A stretch of 64,000 bases of DNA from Leucocoprinus leucothites. Taxonomy: Eukaryota > Basidiomycota > Agaricomycetes > Agaricales > Agaricaceae. Shown in pieces: positions 11,370 through 23,279 of the stretch (position 1 is the first letter of the stretch; the number at the start of each line of letters is the position of its first letter). The DNA is taken from positions 2,604,001-2,668,000 of the forward strand of contig JAACJO010000002.1 in assembly GCA_013368445.1 (NCBI GenBank), read 5' to 3'. The position numbers and the translations under genes were made by a program. Below the pieces are notes generated by a model. That model did not search any database and was not told the origin of the DNA. It worked only from the letters and a program-made list of their open reading frames with translations.

Positions 11370-12897
11370 ATGAAACTTTCTTTGGTCTACGTTTTCGCAG
11401 CAATCACTGCCGCCTATGCAGTCCCCATCTCGAAAGACGAGATAGAAACAAAGTCCACTCAGGGATTCCGTCTGTTGCGCCTAGCCGAAGGTGCAGAACC
11501 AGTATGGAAGACAGAAACCGAAATGCTGAAACTCGCCAAGGATGGTGTTGGATTCGTATGTCATTCAACTCAGTTCACAGACTTCAAACCTTTGATTTTG
11601 GGAATAGTTTGATGTCACAGATTACTACAACCCCGAAGATACAAACAGAGAAGCGGGCGATGTAGAAATTTTTGCATGTGGGTCCGAACAACAACCTATA
11701 TACCTGAGACGCTGATGCTAGCTATTAATCAGATCCTTCTGGCCCTACCAGACAGTCAACCGTCAACCCGATAATCTCATCTTTGGCTGTTAGCAATTTG
11801 CAAACCTACCTCAACAAATTCAGTTCCTTCAACAATCGGTACTACAATTCCGATACTGGGAAACAAGCTTCCGATTGGCTATTCGACACCATCAGTAGTG
11901 TAAGTTCCGTCGTTTGATGCAAATACCTACTTGGGTTAGAGAATTCATGTTGTACTGCTTAGATCATTGCTGCCAGTCCCTCAGCTGGTGCGACAGTACA
12001 GCGCTTCCAGCACAGTTGGGCACAGAGTTCTATCATCGCCAGAATCCCCGGTCGCCAAAATGGTCCTATCACAGTCCTCGGTGCTCACCTCGACTCCATC
12101 AACCATGTCAGTGGAAGCCCATCAAGTGCGCGGGCTCCCGGGGCCGACGATGATGGGAGTGGATCGATCAGCATCCTTGAAGCATTCCGCGGCCTTGTTG
12201 CTGCTGGCTTCAAACCTCTCAACACAGTGGAGTTTCAATGGTAAATCCGTTTCGTATTCCGAGGTTAGTCATAGCTGAATAGGTACGTTAGGTACTCTGC
12301 GGAAGAAGTCGGTGAACGTGGCTCTGGTGCCATTGCTGCAAGCTACAAGAGTAGTGGTGTCTCTGTGAAGGGAATGATGCAGTTTGACATGACTGCATAG
12401 TGAGTCGGCGTCCTTTTTCGTGGTACACGGAATTAACAAACCTCTATTACTCAGTGTCAAGCCCGGAAGCAGGGAAATAATTGGTCTTATTCAGGTACTA
12501 ATCCCCGCATTGTAAGGTTGTGCAAATGAAACTCATTCCCATTAGGATTTCACGAGCAGCACCTTGAATGCTTATACCACGGCGCTTGCAAATGAATACA
12601 ACGATATTCCCGTTGCAAGTGCTGGGCCTGTAAGTCTCTGTTCATTTGTAACAATGCCCTTCTAATCTTACTAACCGATTCGAACAGTGCGGATATGCTT
12701 GCTCTGATCATGCTAGCTACAATGCGAACGGCTACGCGACTACCTTCCCCTTCGAGGCTACGTTTGACAACCAAAACCCAGTCATTCACTCGTCGAGTGA
12801 CACGACTACTGCCCCTGGTTTTTCTTGGACCCACATGCTCGAATATTCCAAGCTCGCAGTTGCGTTTGCGGTGGAACTAGGAAATGCGACCGTCTGA
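11370..12897 (+). CDS. Secreted leucine aminopeptidase, peptidase family M28
   Basis: Zinc exopeptidase that removes N-terminal residues from peptides outside the cell. The start [19 protein letters not shown] is a signal peptide, followed by a propeptide-like region ([27 protein letters not shown]). The mature part is divided by several short introns. All five metal or catalytic positions expected for co-catalytic di-zinc M28 enzymes are visible: His in LGAHLDSI, Asp in [10 protein letters not shown], Glu-Glu in [11 protein letters not shown], Asp in MQFDMTA and His in [11 protein letters not shown]. The C-terminus [19 protein letters not shown] is typical of fungal Lap proteins. Total length is about 390 residues, normal for the family, with TGA at 12895-12897. 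It looks complete and active. Confidence 0.92.
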
Positions 12898-13456
12898 AAT
12901 GCTTCATCCTCGAGCTAATCTCCAAGCTCCGAGATCGTCTTTTCTAGAGCTGATTGATTCAATGTTGTGGGGTTACTACTACCTGCGACTCGGCTTAAAA
13001 CATGTGCTTGGCCAGTTGCGGCTTTATTAATCCTTGCTTGATAAACTGAAGCGCGGTAAGCAAGATGACCTGCAGCCTGCAAGCTTCAAGCACCATTATT
13101 TCAAACCTCGAGGCTCATCTAAGACTTTGACGTCGGGCCATGTAAGCGCCATGTAATTCATTATACTACCTCCACCAAGTAACCCACTAAGCGGAAAATC
13201 AAGCATCCAAGACAGCTTGACGAGCTTGGAAATCGGCGGGAATCAACGAGAAGAAATTGCCATAAACAGCAATACCGGGAGTAATCATGTCACCTGACTG
13301 CTAGCATCCTGAGAACCTGCCGTACAAAAATGGCAATCCCCTCTTGTAATTCCCATCACGTACACTGCTAATGCTGACTTTCGCGTATAATCTCAAGGGC
13401 TTATAGCATATAAATGTGAGCCGTATATAAGGGGCCTCTTCCTCAAGCTAGGAGTT
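12898..13456. other. Intergenic between aminopeptidase and pirin
   Basis: No gene seen. It contains the 3' flank of the aminopeptidase and the pirin promoter; TATA-like elements occur at 13408-13415 and 13424-13431. Confidence 0.5.
13424..13431 (+). promoter_or_regulatory. Probable TATA box upstream of pirin
   Basis: TATATAAG lies 26 bp upstream of the first in-frame ATG at 13457. That spacing would put the transcription start almost on this ATG, which argues for use of the next Met at 13655. Confidence 0.45.
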
Positions 13457-14554
13457 ATGCAGCTCAAGTCCGTAGTACTCATTCACATCGCTCTTCTTCC
13501 CATCTACCTCGCACTTGCATCATACTTCAATCTAATTCCCGAATCTTACAACTTGGCTTCACTCATCCGCCTCGCTAATTCCAACCTTCGCCAACGGGTT
13601 TTTGGCTCAACAGTTCTCTCTACTAACTTCTCAACTACCTCCGTCAACACAACCATGAATTCTATGAAGTTTGTTGCTCGCCCCAGCGATGAGCGTGGCC
13701 ACGCTGATCACGGCTGGCTGAAGACCTTCCACACCTTTTCTTTTGCAATGTGAGTAGCTTTCGATCACGGCTTCTTAACAGGATTTGACCGAGCGATGAA
13801 TATAGGTATCAGGACGCAAACCACGATCACTTTGGGCACCTTCGTGTCATTAATGAAGATCGTGTTGCCCCCCGAACTGGCTTTGGCACACACTCGCATC
13901 GTGAATTTGAGATTTTCTCTTACCTTGTAAAGGGAGAGCTTGAACAGTAAGCTGGTCGTGCTTCATGCAATAACGGAACACTCACATTTTTATAGTAAAG
14001 ACTCAATGGGGAATACTGAAATTCTCCGACGCGGCGACCTTCAAATGACATCGGCCGGAACTGGTATCTCGCACTCGGAAAAGTGCCACGGCCCAAAGGA
14101 AGTACACTTCCTCCAAATCTGGTCTCTCCCAAAAACTCCCCGCCTCCAACCCAAATATTACACCCGTCACTTCAGTGATGAAGAGAAGAAGGATCAGTGG
14201 GTAAAGATCGTTGCACCAGCATGGGAAGAGGGCGTGAAGAACGATCGTGAAGCCGAAGGACCGGCTCCTGTGCACAGCGACCTCACGCTTTATGCCACGC
14301 TTCTCAGTGATGGAATGACATTGGAACGATCGCTTCAGGGCAAGAAGGGGTATATCCACGTTGTCCAGACCAGTGGATACAACCCACGAAGTTCAGAGGG
14401 TGCAACTGTCAGAATCAGTGGTCCGGGTTACGATCAGTTGGAGCTAAAGGAGGGGGACGGAGCGTACATCTTTGTAGGACAGAAGGGCAATGCCCTCAAA
14501 GTTGAGAACGTAGGCGATAAGACTGCTGAAGTTCTGGTTTTTGATCTTGACTAA
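13457..14554 (+). CDS. Pirin family protein (cupin; nuclear or quercetinase-like)
   Basis: Pirins are iron-binding bicupin proteins; some are quercetin 2,3-dioxygenases and others nuclear cofactors. Three exons (13457-13749, 13806-13946, 13996-14554) give 330 residues. The pirin core runs MKFVARPSDERGHADHGW, LKTFHTFSFAMYQDANHDHF, GTHSHREFEIFSYLVKGELE, GDLQMTSAGTGISHSEKCHG and VHFLQIWSLPKTPRLQPKYY. The metal ligands His-x-His (GTHSHRE) and the later His/Glu (ISHSEK) are present. The first 66 residues form an unusual hydrophobic leader (SVVLIHIALLPIYLALASYF) that most pirins lack. If translation starts at 13655 instead, the protein is 264 residues and of normal size. The position of the TATA box favours the shorter form; the longer frame has no stop and is listed as the maximal extent. 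Confidence 0.9.
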
Positions 14555-15214
14555 ATTTGGACAATAATTCGAATATTCCTTAATACCGTTTATTTCTGTG
14601 ACATTAGGTCTAATTTTTACGCGGATGTATCTATAGCACCTAGGATATTCCTGTAAATATATCAATTTGAAGATAGATTTATATCTCATACGCTACAGAT
14701 TAACGTTTGCTACCACTCGGTTCCTGTGACCGAGAGACAGTAGTGAGAGGGGCGGGAGTCCTAGGAAGCCACGATCATCGCAAGGAGGGCGTCGAGAGAC
14801 CATGATGAGCCAATAACAGGGCGGTTGGGTGTAATCACGGGCAAACAACGGAGATTGATAGTCGAACGCCTAGATGTACGGAGAAGGTAAGTATCTATTG
14901 TCGCCTCCGGAACCATTAACGCTGGAGTGACAGTTTGTGGGCTTGCTGAAGGTAAGAAGTAATGTGTCGTATAGCCACGATGGCCTGATGGGTTCGGGGA
15001 CAAAGCTGGCGAAAAAAAAATGGAATAAGCCCCGGACAGGCATGGGGCTGCGATGGTCGTGGTTTCTCGAGCAGAATTGGAGTATGAGGAGGGTGACACC
15101 GCTACATTATGGAGCAGAGGTGTAATAGTTGTGTCATCGTACTGCAGTGAACTCTGTCATGTTGACATTTCAGCCACCTGTAGATACATAGTCGTAAAAC
15201 GAACGCATCACTTA
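14555..15214. other. Convergent intergenic region
   Basis: Lies between the 3' ends of pirin (+) and the Mrx8-like gene (-). A minus-strand frame at 14761-15099 has no recognisable motif or splice support, so I do not call it a gene. Confidence 0.45.
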
Positions 15215-16189
15215 CTATAGAGTTGTCTTGCTGAGACCACATGCATCGATGATATTTTCCCTCAGCTGATCAATACCAAATGGTGGCTTCATCTCTGTGC
15301 TCGTCACGATAGGACGGAGGCACAGTGGTGCAACGTCGTATATTTCCTTCCGGAGCTTGTTGATAACTGTAGGAATGTCGTCCAGTGGAATTGTATCAGC
15401 TTTTGTGATGACCGATTGAAGAGTCCAAGGCTGGGTCCCACGAGGAGTGAACATAAGACTGGATAAATGCGTTAACATCTCCTTGTCGTATGAGTTCAGT
15501 CCATGTTTCGCGTTAAAGAGAATATAGACTCGTCGGAGCCTGAGATACATATGCGTTAGAACAAGATCGAAATTAGAGTTTACCCAGATAAAATGACCCA
15601 CTCTTGTCGCGTCTGCAGATACTCATCAAACATCTCTCCCCATTCAGGTCTTCCCCTTGCACCGTAGCCAGGTGCATCAACGAGAATGAGTTTTCCTGGT
15701 TCCGCGCCAACACGGTAGAAATTCAGTTGTCGTGTGCGGCCCTTGGTGTGGATATAGGTAGAATCAAACCATCGCCTATCGGACAGCTTGAGAAAATAGA
15801 ACTCACTGCTTTCTTGCTAGTATGGAGGAGGGAGTTCCGGCCCAGAACAGCGTTAAAGAGAGAAGATTTCCCGACATTTGCACGGCCTGAACTCCGAGTT
15901 AAGTATGCACTGAGAGATAACCAGATTGCAGCTCGCAAGTACCTGTTACAATAACCTACAAGCACTATTAGAAATGGCTTGAAGAGCCAACGAAGAGTCG
16001 GTGTATACATACCTCTGGTAGACGGTGATTGAACCTCGGGAATTGAGCGCTCGACGTAGCACCAGCAACAAATTCTGCTGACTTGGAATCTGAGAACACT
16101 TTCAGAACCCTTGTTGAATATTCACATGACCCGGTAATCAACAACCGCCTGGTGGGTAGGTGGAGGGGGTTGGAGAGGTGTGAAAGCAT
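15215..16189 (-). CDS. MRX8: Mitochondrial YihA/EngB-type GTPase (Mrx8-like)
   Basis: YihA/EngB GTPases help assemble the large ribosomal subunit; the fungal homologue Mrx8 works in mitochondria on the mitoribosome. Exons run 16189-16013, 15955-15943, 15886 to about 15804, about 15738 to 15595, and about 15550-15215. The N-terminus is basic and hydroxylated (PLHLPTRRLLITGSCEYSTR), consistent with a mitochondrial presequence. GTPase motifs are complete: G1 GRANVGKSS, G2 threonine in AGRT, G3 DAPGYG, and G4 TKAD in SVITKADTIPLDD. Exon 2 is only 13 nt and encodes the strand (VIVT) leading into the P-loop. Without it the frame cannot be joined, so it is strongly supported. The start ATG sits in a good context (GCCACCATG). 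The gene looks intact. Confidence 0.92.
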
Positions 16190-16344
16190 GGTGGCAAAAG
16201 AAGCTTGTCAATAATCATAGTCTCAATTATGTAATTTGTCAGGAATCCACAAGTTTCCTCCCACCATCCTGGAGTTCTCATCCAAACTGAAATACACATC
16301 GACGACATCCGATCAGCTCATAGGAGCACTTTCGAATGCTTCCG

Positions 16345-16521
16345 AGTCTGACTTCTCCGGAAGTGGACGAATCATGGGAACTTGTTCTCCGAGACTTTGG
16401 CTGTCACGCTCAACCAGATTTGTGGTTTGACGTATCTGGCGACCCTTATGTCCAGCCTTGGAACACTAGCCTGGCACCAAACCCCATAAAACTTCTGGAC
16501 GACATCTATATCGGTATTTAG
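16345..16521 (+). pseudogene. Unidentified coding-like remnant
   Basis: A plus-strand stretch reads SPEVDESWELVLRDFGCHAQ, PDLWFDVSGDPYVQPWNTSL and APNPIKLLDDIYIG before a GTATTT that could be a donor. Composition looks like real protein, but flanking text on both sides breaks into different frames. Further scraps continue to about 17.9 kb. I cannot name a family; a decayed gene is the simplest reading. Confidence 0.25.
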
Positions 16522-18102
16522 TGCTCTGGACGCAATGAACTTCTGGTCATCTGATGTGCTATACTCCATCCGCAGCTTCATCGCATTCTCATGCACTTAC
16601 CTTCGACCGAAGTAACACGATATCGATGGTCCTCAGCTGAAACTCTTACCAAACCATCTTCCTGATCTCTTTTCATCTCCCTCAGGGGTTCGCTTGAGAT
16701 TGGTCCCCGAGCATTCTCACACCCACACCAACATGAAGACGAGTTCACTGACCACCCGATCGGCCGTTTGACGCGCTGAAATCTAGATGACAACCCCCTC
16801 ATCTAGTAAATCGAATGTCACGCTCTTCATCGACGCCTTGAGCTGAAGGGATGTACCGATGACTTCCCGCGAGCTTCTGAAAGTCTTGGGTACGCCCCGA
16901 GGTTGTAAGCAGGCGTTGTCATCTGCTACTTACCTGGCCTCCCTCGCTATCTTCCTATCGATGTTCTCAAGCATTTTCCAGTAGCCAATCGTTCGGAGGC
17001 TGCGCGATTACTAGAGATTATCTCCGATCTCCCTGGCAGCTCATCCCGCGTCAATATTGGGAATGAGCGTAGGCCTGACGTATCTGTAACAGGAAAACGC
17101 ACATCAAGGTGTATCGTGCCCTGCATTCTCCTGCAGATTATATGTTCATAACTGAACTGCGTCCATGCTTCAGCCCGGACGCAAAATTTGAGGCCCCTGA
17201 CCATTAGAGTTCCAGGTAAACGCACGAGGTGCCTACTTCGGTCTTGGTGTCAACCGCTATCCACCGTGACGGAATGCATTCCCAGTCGCCGGAAAGACCC
17301 AGCCTTTTGTACAACATGTCTTCTTATCGGACTCACAGTTCCCGACAGGCAATAATCAATCCGACATCCTGCACAGATATGGGCTATCATCCCCCAGAAC
17401 AGAAAAAAAAATCGGATCTAGAAACGCTGGCAATCGTTTCGCGAAGGTGTCAGATTCATTCCATTCGACTGTTATTTCCGATTGCACTTCCCCCACTTCG
17501 CTCTAATCGAGTCCGTCAAGATTCGAGACCCCGCAGGCTCGATCAAGCAATTTCATTTCACGACATTTAATCTTCCTATCTCGAAGACACCCTTTCTTTC
17601 ACACTCGAAAGTTCGGATGGATCATTATTTTCTTACACAGAGCCTCGAGGCTAGTTATTACCGAGGCTATCTCACGCTCTGCATCTATCTCTGCCACTAT
17701 GACGGATATGAAAGCAAGGATGACGTAGACCTGCGATACTGCTTGAGTCATTCCTTACCTCTGTGCTTCCTACGGTCTGGTTTTGGCAAGGTGTTATTAT
17801 GTTCTGTACTCAACAACACAGAAGAGAATCATATGAACACACGACTCTCTTCACTGGTTGGAATGAACGACTGAGTATGTAGGCCGATATCCATCGAAGC
17901 AGCGACTGGAAAGACTTAAAAAATCCCGGCCAGCTATTCCGTTTCTTGTGCATTCCGAGAACATCTATCTATTTTGAACATGTGGGTGTTTGAACGACTG
18001 TTGATTCAACACGATTCTCTTCCCACCGTGTACCGTCCGGCAACGACATTGCATTGTCATTGTCAGAAAAACGGCAAGGTTACTACCAAAAAATCTGAAT
18101 CT
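16522..18102. other. Gene-poor region with coding-like scraps
   Basis: Open frames at 17229-17570 and 17482-17874 on the plus strand look partly coding but have frame breaks and no recognisable motif. Confidence 0.3.
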
Positions 18103-18185
18103 TGAACCCGACCTGGATTGAACAGATGACCTTGAGGAACCTCTCGAAGCTGGAATCTCACGCTCTACCGCTGAGCTACGGGTCC
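18103..18185 (-). tRNA. trnW-CCA: tRNA-Trp (anticodon CCA) with an 11-nt intron
   Basis: Read on the minus strand from 18185, a full cloverleaf folds. The acceptor stem pairs GGACCCG with CGGGTTC (one G-U), with discriminator A at 18103. The D arm is GCTC/GAGC around AGCGGTA. The T arm is ATCTG/CAGGT around TTCAATC. The anticodon loop starts ATTCCAG, placing CCA at positions 34-36. An 11-nt intron (CTTCGAGAGGT) follows position 37, where eukaryotic tRNA introns sit. A run of six T beginning about 12 nt past the 3' end is a Pol III terminator. The anticodon stem has one A-C mismatch at its last pair. If the intron boundaries were different the anticodon could change, so the Trp identity is less sure than the tRNA itself. 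Confidence 0.75.
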
Positions 18186-21100
18186 ATATCAACTCTGAGC
18201 CGGACGTTCGAACCTGTTCGCCGACTGCCACTCTACCACTCGCTCACCAACGCTAACAGATATGCAAAGGCTTGCAGAAGTGGCCCAGGTCGCCTATAGT
18301 TTGATCTAGCTATGGCAATGCAGCAGGGTATCAGGGCTCTACTACTCCACCAACCAGCCATCTCGAGCACCTCAAGAAACATATCTCTACTCAGCATCAG
18401 TCTGTCAGATCATCAACACCTGAGCGTCGTGATACGTAGACTGGCGAACCACATGCCGACATCCGGCAGTACAAGACAGGTTAGAGAAAAAGAAATGGAC
18501 TCAGTGACATACCATCGCCGGCGCCGGGAACTGGTAGCTCTTAGAATTGGTCAGTGATACCCATGGATGCAGACTACCCGATTGATTCGACGACACGAAA
18601 TCATGACTCTTGCGAACATTTTCACCGAGACTTCAAACGCTTGCAATCGAGTCTTTACCTCTTCGGCATCCGTATTTTTAAAAAACTGATGGACAAGGTT
18701 GTTTGCTCGATCACATCGGACACAAAGATCTACTACGCATTGGCGACGATGGTGACTTGGTTTTAGACTCAACACGACGAGGATTATGTCGGCGGGACCG
18801 AAAGCTTTTAGTATGATCCACATGGACACGATGCTCGATTCCCCTCCAGATTTGCAAGCCCTGGAAGAGGTGTTTTTGCGGCCGATATTTATGGGGTGGT
18901 ATGTACGTATTATCCTCTCAAGCCTGAAGTATCACTTACAACGGTATTTATCCATCTATTTGGCGGCGGCCCCCGCTCCGAGTCAGAGTCAGACAAATTC
19001 GGCTCCAAGATAATTTCAAACATACAACTATGGGTGGAAAGAAGCCTGCTCTACTACAAGAAATGCATTCGCAATTGCGATATGGGTGTTGATTATAATC
19101 ATACATGCGTATCGCAAAGCCACTTGATGGATAGTTTACCTTTGGCCCTTCCAGATATTGGAAGTCGGTCGAGGGCCTCCTAATGGGGTATGATCCGTGT
19201 ACTATAGTACCGTAGAAATAATTACAGATATAACTTCTATCGCCCAATCTGCATAATCTCCTGTCGGACTCTCGGTGTTTCTTCTTTGTGACTCCGATGT
19301 GGACAATCCAGACTGCAAGACATAGAGACGATAAGCGGCTCACCTTCTCCGTGTTGAATGATAGGTATCTCTCGGTGATATGTCGTTCGGAGTTGCTGAT
19401 ACATATCTTCTCACTCAATCTGAAGAACATGAAGGTCCAGCCGATCACTCAATTGATCGCACTTGTGAAAAATAATCGATAGCCGAGCTTGTATATGACA
19501 TCATAGATAGATAACTTTGAAGCGGTAAACATGCATCCACTTGTTCGTCCATATCACTGTCGCTAATCCCGAGATGTCTAAACTTTGAATGCCAGTCAAT
19601 CTTGGACTGAGATTTTTTTCGCCGAAATATTGCTCTCTGGATTGGACGAGCCAGTCCCGAGTGGTGGCAACATTACCAAAGGGCTCTCGGTCTATCGACA
19701 AACAACCCTTGTTCTGAGCCGGAGGAAGAGCTATACACATGTTAATCAGATAAAGTAGGACCAATCGGTAGTACGATCACCACAAAGGTGACTATGATCA
19801 TAAATACAAATTCTTGGTACGCAATCATTCCTCATCATCCTTGTGATTCTTGGCTTAATCCTCGGCAGGGGTAAGTTAACTTAGCGCACTCTAGCACCAT
19901 CAACTACCCCACATCCACGCACCACAATTTCCTTTACAACCATACGCTAAGGCGCATTAAAGACTGAATAGCCTAATGCGGGGTAATGAGTGCGGGGATG
20001 TGAGGTTCTTACTATCATGTTCCTGCCAAGAGTCCAATATACAAGTATATTGGCGCTCTCTTGGCTATACACCTAGTATGCTATATCAGCCGATGTCAGT
20101 AGTACGCGGGGTGAGCCTGAGGTGTACCGCGGTTTGTGGAAGGTGGGCCCTGAATTACGGTCGTGTCATTTCGAAGTCAGACTTAGGGGACGTCGATGGT
20201 AGTGTGTAGTATAGAGTCAAGTCACACGACAATGAAGATGTTGTGGTGTTGAGCCCATTTACCTTGATTAAGTTCCTGAGGACCTCGTTGCTTGCGCACC
20301 AAATTTAATATCCAGCTTCACGTTCATCATGTACTCTACTGAGATGATCAGCAGCTGTCATTCGAAATGCTTGCACTCCAGAGGCCCAGACCCGGACCTC
20401 CGCAGAAAGAAGAAAGTCGTGTGATCTATCAGGGAACCTCCATTCGCCGCCCGCCAGCTGTCGAAATGTGATATGTGTTGCTAATGAAGGAAGTCCCACA
20501 GCTCGCTCGAAGTTATTCCGAGTATTCGAGTTCGTCGTTCACGGGATAATTACAACTCTTCCGAGACCATCGATGAGGTGCCACGAGTAGTACTGACTTC
20601 TTTTCTTCTTCGAAGGATCCTTCCGAGCTGATCAGACTCGCGCCGACCACCAGTGTCATCGCCCAGTTGAACTCTCAGCTCAACTCATTTATAGGTACTG
20701 GCAAATACCGGTTTTGGCCTGCAAGTACTGTTCAAGAGCTTACTCGGAGCTGAGCGTGACTCGTATCCTGCCACTAATTTGAGAGTGATTTGACTAGAAA
20801 GGAGGACTGTTCCAGGTTTCAGCAGCTATCTTTGAAATCTGCCAAGGTGCACAGTGCGGTTTACTTTGACAGATAAATGGAAAGCGCTTGTCCTGGTAAT
20901 AATAGTACCCGATCGAAATGTTGTTCTCAAGATTTTTTTTTGGGAGCGAGGATTAGCTGGACAACAATTAGGGTCGGCATCGGGATTTTCATTAATTATT
21001 TGAACTATCGAGACTAACATCAATGAATGACTTGAAAGCCGTGATTATCCAAAGCATCTTCTCTCTTATCATGGCAAGTTCCTTCTCCTATAAATAATCT

Positions 21101-23109
21101 AACAACGAAGAGTTCATTCATAGATAAGTTTCACTGGATGATCATTTCCATTCTATTTTCGTGTCGTATTTTCAGGCTTTTCAGTTTTTATAGAGCAGAG
21201 AACTTTGGTGGCGTGCGATGGGATTTTGCGCTATGGACGGTGTTTTCGTACCGGAGCCGTGCCTTTGGGTTGTATCATGCATCGTGGTTACTTGTCAATG
21301 ATTCGATAGAACCTGTAGAGAAGTTTAATAGATGATAATGTGATGTGCGCGTGTGTGTGAATGCGCACTGGCTTTGGGCGCTCAGATTCATTTCTTTCCG
21401 CTGTGCTTCCGAGAATGAACTTGTTCGTCATATAAGGTTCAGGTTGTGAGCGGAATTCCTGGCGCTGGGAGTGTCAGTTGAACTCAAGTTCTGGAAGTCG
21501 AAGAGGGGGGGGGATAATAAGGGATCTTGAATGCGGTGCGCGTCACACAGCTGCCCAACACTATAGCAGTAGCAGCCTATTACAGGACAGTGAATTCAGG
21601 AGGGGGAAAAATTCCACGGAGAGAACCATCGGCGCTTCTTCCAGCCTGTTCCCCGGCCAGACGGCCAGAGACCCCGAGAGTATTGAATAGGCTCCGGCCT
21701 CATTTCAAGTTCGTCGGCAGTGTACACGCTGTGTGAACTTTTAGGAGTTTTTGGTCGGCCGAGTTTCAGGAAGGATGAATTTATAGAAGCCTTGAGTACA
21801 TAGCTACTTAAGTCTTAGCAGTAGGTCAATATGAGGCACATCGATCTATTCGGATACATAGGTACCGACGGCATACGCGATACGATGATCAATCATGTTT
21901 GGGATTCTCGCTGTTGCGTCTCAAGTGCTTCAGAGTTTACTCGAGTCCAACGCTGTGGCAAGGTGTGAAACCAAGAGTGGCTGCGACGATGTCCCCCCCC
22001 CCCCCCAGTCGGCGCCACACCCGTGTGGGAGGGTCCCCCGCCAGGAATGGGCGCATCAAAGCCATTCCTTGTCGTCGAATAGCAAAAACTCGCTCAAACG
22101 GGCGCTAGATTTTGAAGCTAGGAAGTTTGATTCCGCAGCGCCACTTTTGTGATTCTGGTGTCGATCGCGATGTCATGGTCTTCATCCATGGAATGGTTGG
22201 AGCGTATTTCGCTAGTGCACCTTTGTGAGGGGCCCTGTAAGTAATAGGGACTCGAGACGTGGGAATGGTATGATGTAGTGACTCGTAAGAGTTTGCCAAA
22301 TCGACGAATGCTCTGTATTTAGAGTATGTCGGTAGCGATTTAGCGAATCGTTTAGGATTTTTTTTTGTTCGGCTGCTTGAATTCGAATCATTCATTGTGT
22401 CGCTTGCACTGGGTAATCGGGTCGTTGGGAGTGCAACTCATTTGATCAGGATGGGGTTCATTGTATTGTGCTTCTGGGGTAGGCGCTCGGCGTTGGGATG
22501 GTACAGGGACGAGTGCTGCCGTAGGTAATTCTGATGAGATTTGAATTTGAGAGGGGTCGTGTTCTGAGATTCAGAGCAGAGAAAAAGCTGCGTGGATGAC
22601 ACAATGCCAATCCCGATGCCTTCGTCGTCATAAGTAAGTAAACTATATTCATACACCGAGGACCATGCCGATTGACAGCTACCACTGAGGCCACAAGTAA
22701 GTACGTCCATGCAAGATGTCCTGTCGTCACTCGGCCTACTACAGTGTTCTCGGAGAAGGGAGTGGTGGTTCTATAATTAAACATACACACCGGCACCTAT
22801 ACCCCATTATTACTGACAGCCGCTTCAACCGCTGCAGGCCCTGCAGTGTCAGTGGTTGATCGTTGTGCCAAATATATCGAATTCGGTGAAATTTTTCTTT
22901 GCGCCGGACACGGAACATAGCATGGAGCCAGTTTGCGGTATCAGAGCGTGGGTTGGGAGAAAAAGCTGCCTGGACGGGGGCTGGTGGTCTTCTGTGGTAC
23001 AAGTGCCTTTGAATGCAATTCACGTTATCAAGTCATTCGACGGTGAGGTGCCAGAGGAGGTGCCTGACAAGACCACGACACGTGAGTATCATATCGTGGA
23101 ATGAGAGCC
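18186..23109. other. Long region without recognisable genes
   Basis: Immediately upstream of the tRNA (about 18195-18255, minus strand) lies a tRNA-like scrap with A-box-like and B-box-like sequence but no fold. Short coding-like text occurs on both strands at 18550-18830 and 18950-19450, with no motif I can name. A run of 14 C sits at 21993-22006. Nothing else is supported. Confidence 0.4.
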
Positions 23110-23117
23110 ATAAAAGG
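23110..23117 (+). promoter_or_regulatory. Possible TATA element and G-rich promoter of the proline/serine-rich gene
   Basis: ATAAAAGG about 170 bp upstream of the ATG at 23280 is followed by a G-rich array of GGACGG-like hexamers (about 23134-23177) on the plus strand. Such G runs could bind zinc-finger factors or fold, but this is only suggestive. Confidence 0.25.
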
Positions 23118-23279
23118 AAATGGGGTAAGCGACCGGACGGGGACGGAAGGGCGGACGGAGACGGGGACGGGGGTGGCAGGCGTCGGTTTGTATTTGTGGT
23201 TTTACACTAATCCCCTAAATAATAATTCAAGCCAGGTTTCGAGTTCCTGTCCATCCATTCCCCCTCTCTCTCACTGGTC

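Noticed and set aside
14761..15099. 112-codon minus-strand frame between pirin and the Mrx8-like gene
   Set aside because: No recognisable domain, and it lies between two convergent genes where 3' UTRs are expected.
18948..19448. 166-codon minus-strand open frame
   Set aside because: No motif, odd composition and no splice-consistent neighbours; kept only as an unassigned open frame.
21993..22006. Run of 14 C, considered as part of a quadruplex or a phase-variable tract
   Set aside because: No gene frame spans it, so no switch can be argued; a plain homopolymer is the simplest reading.
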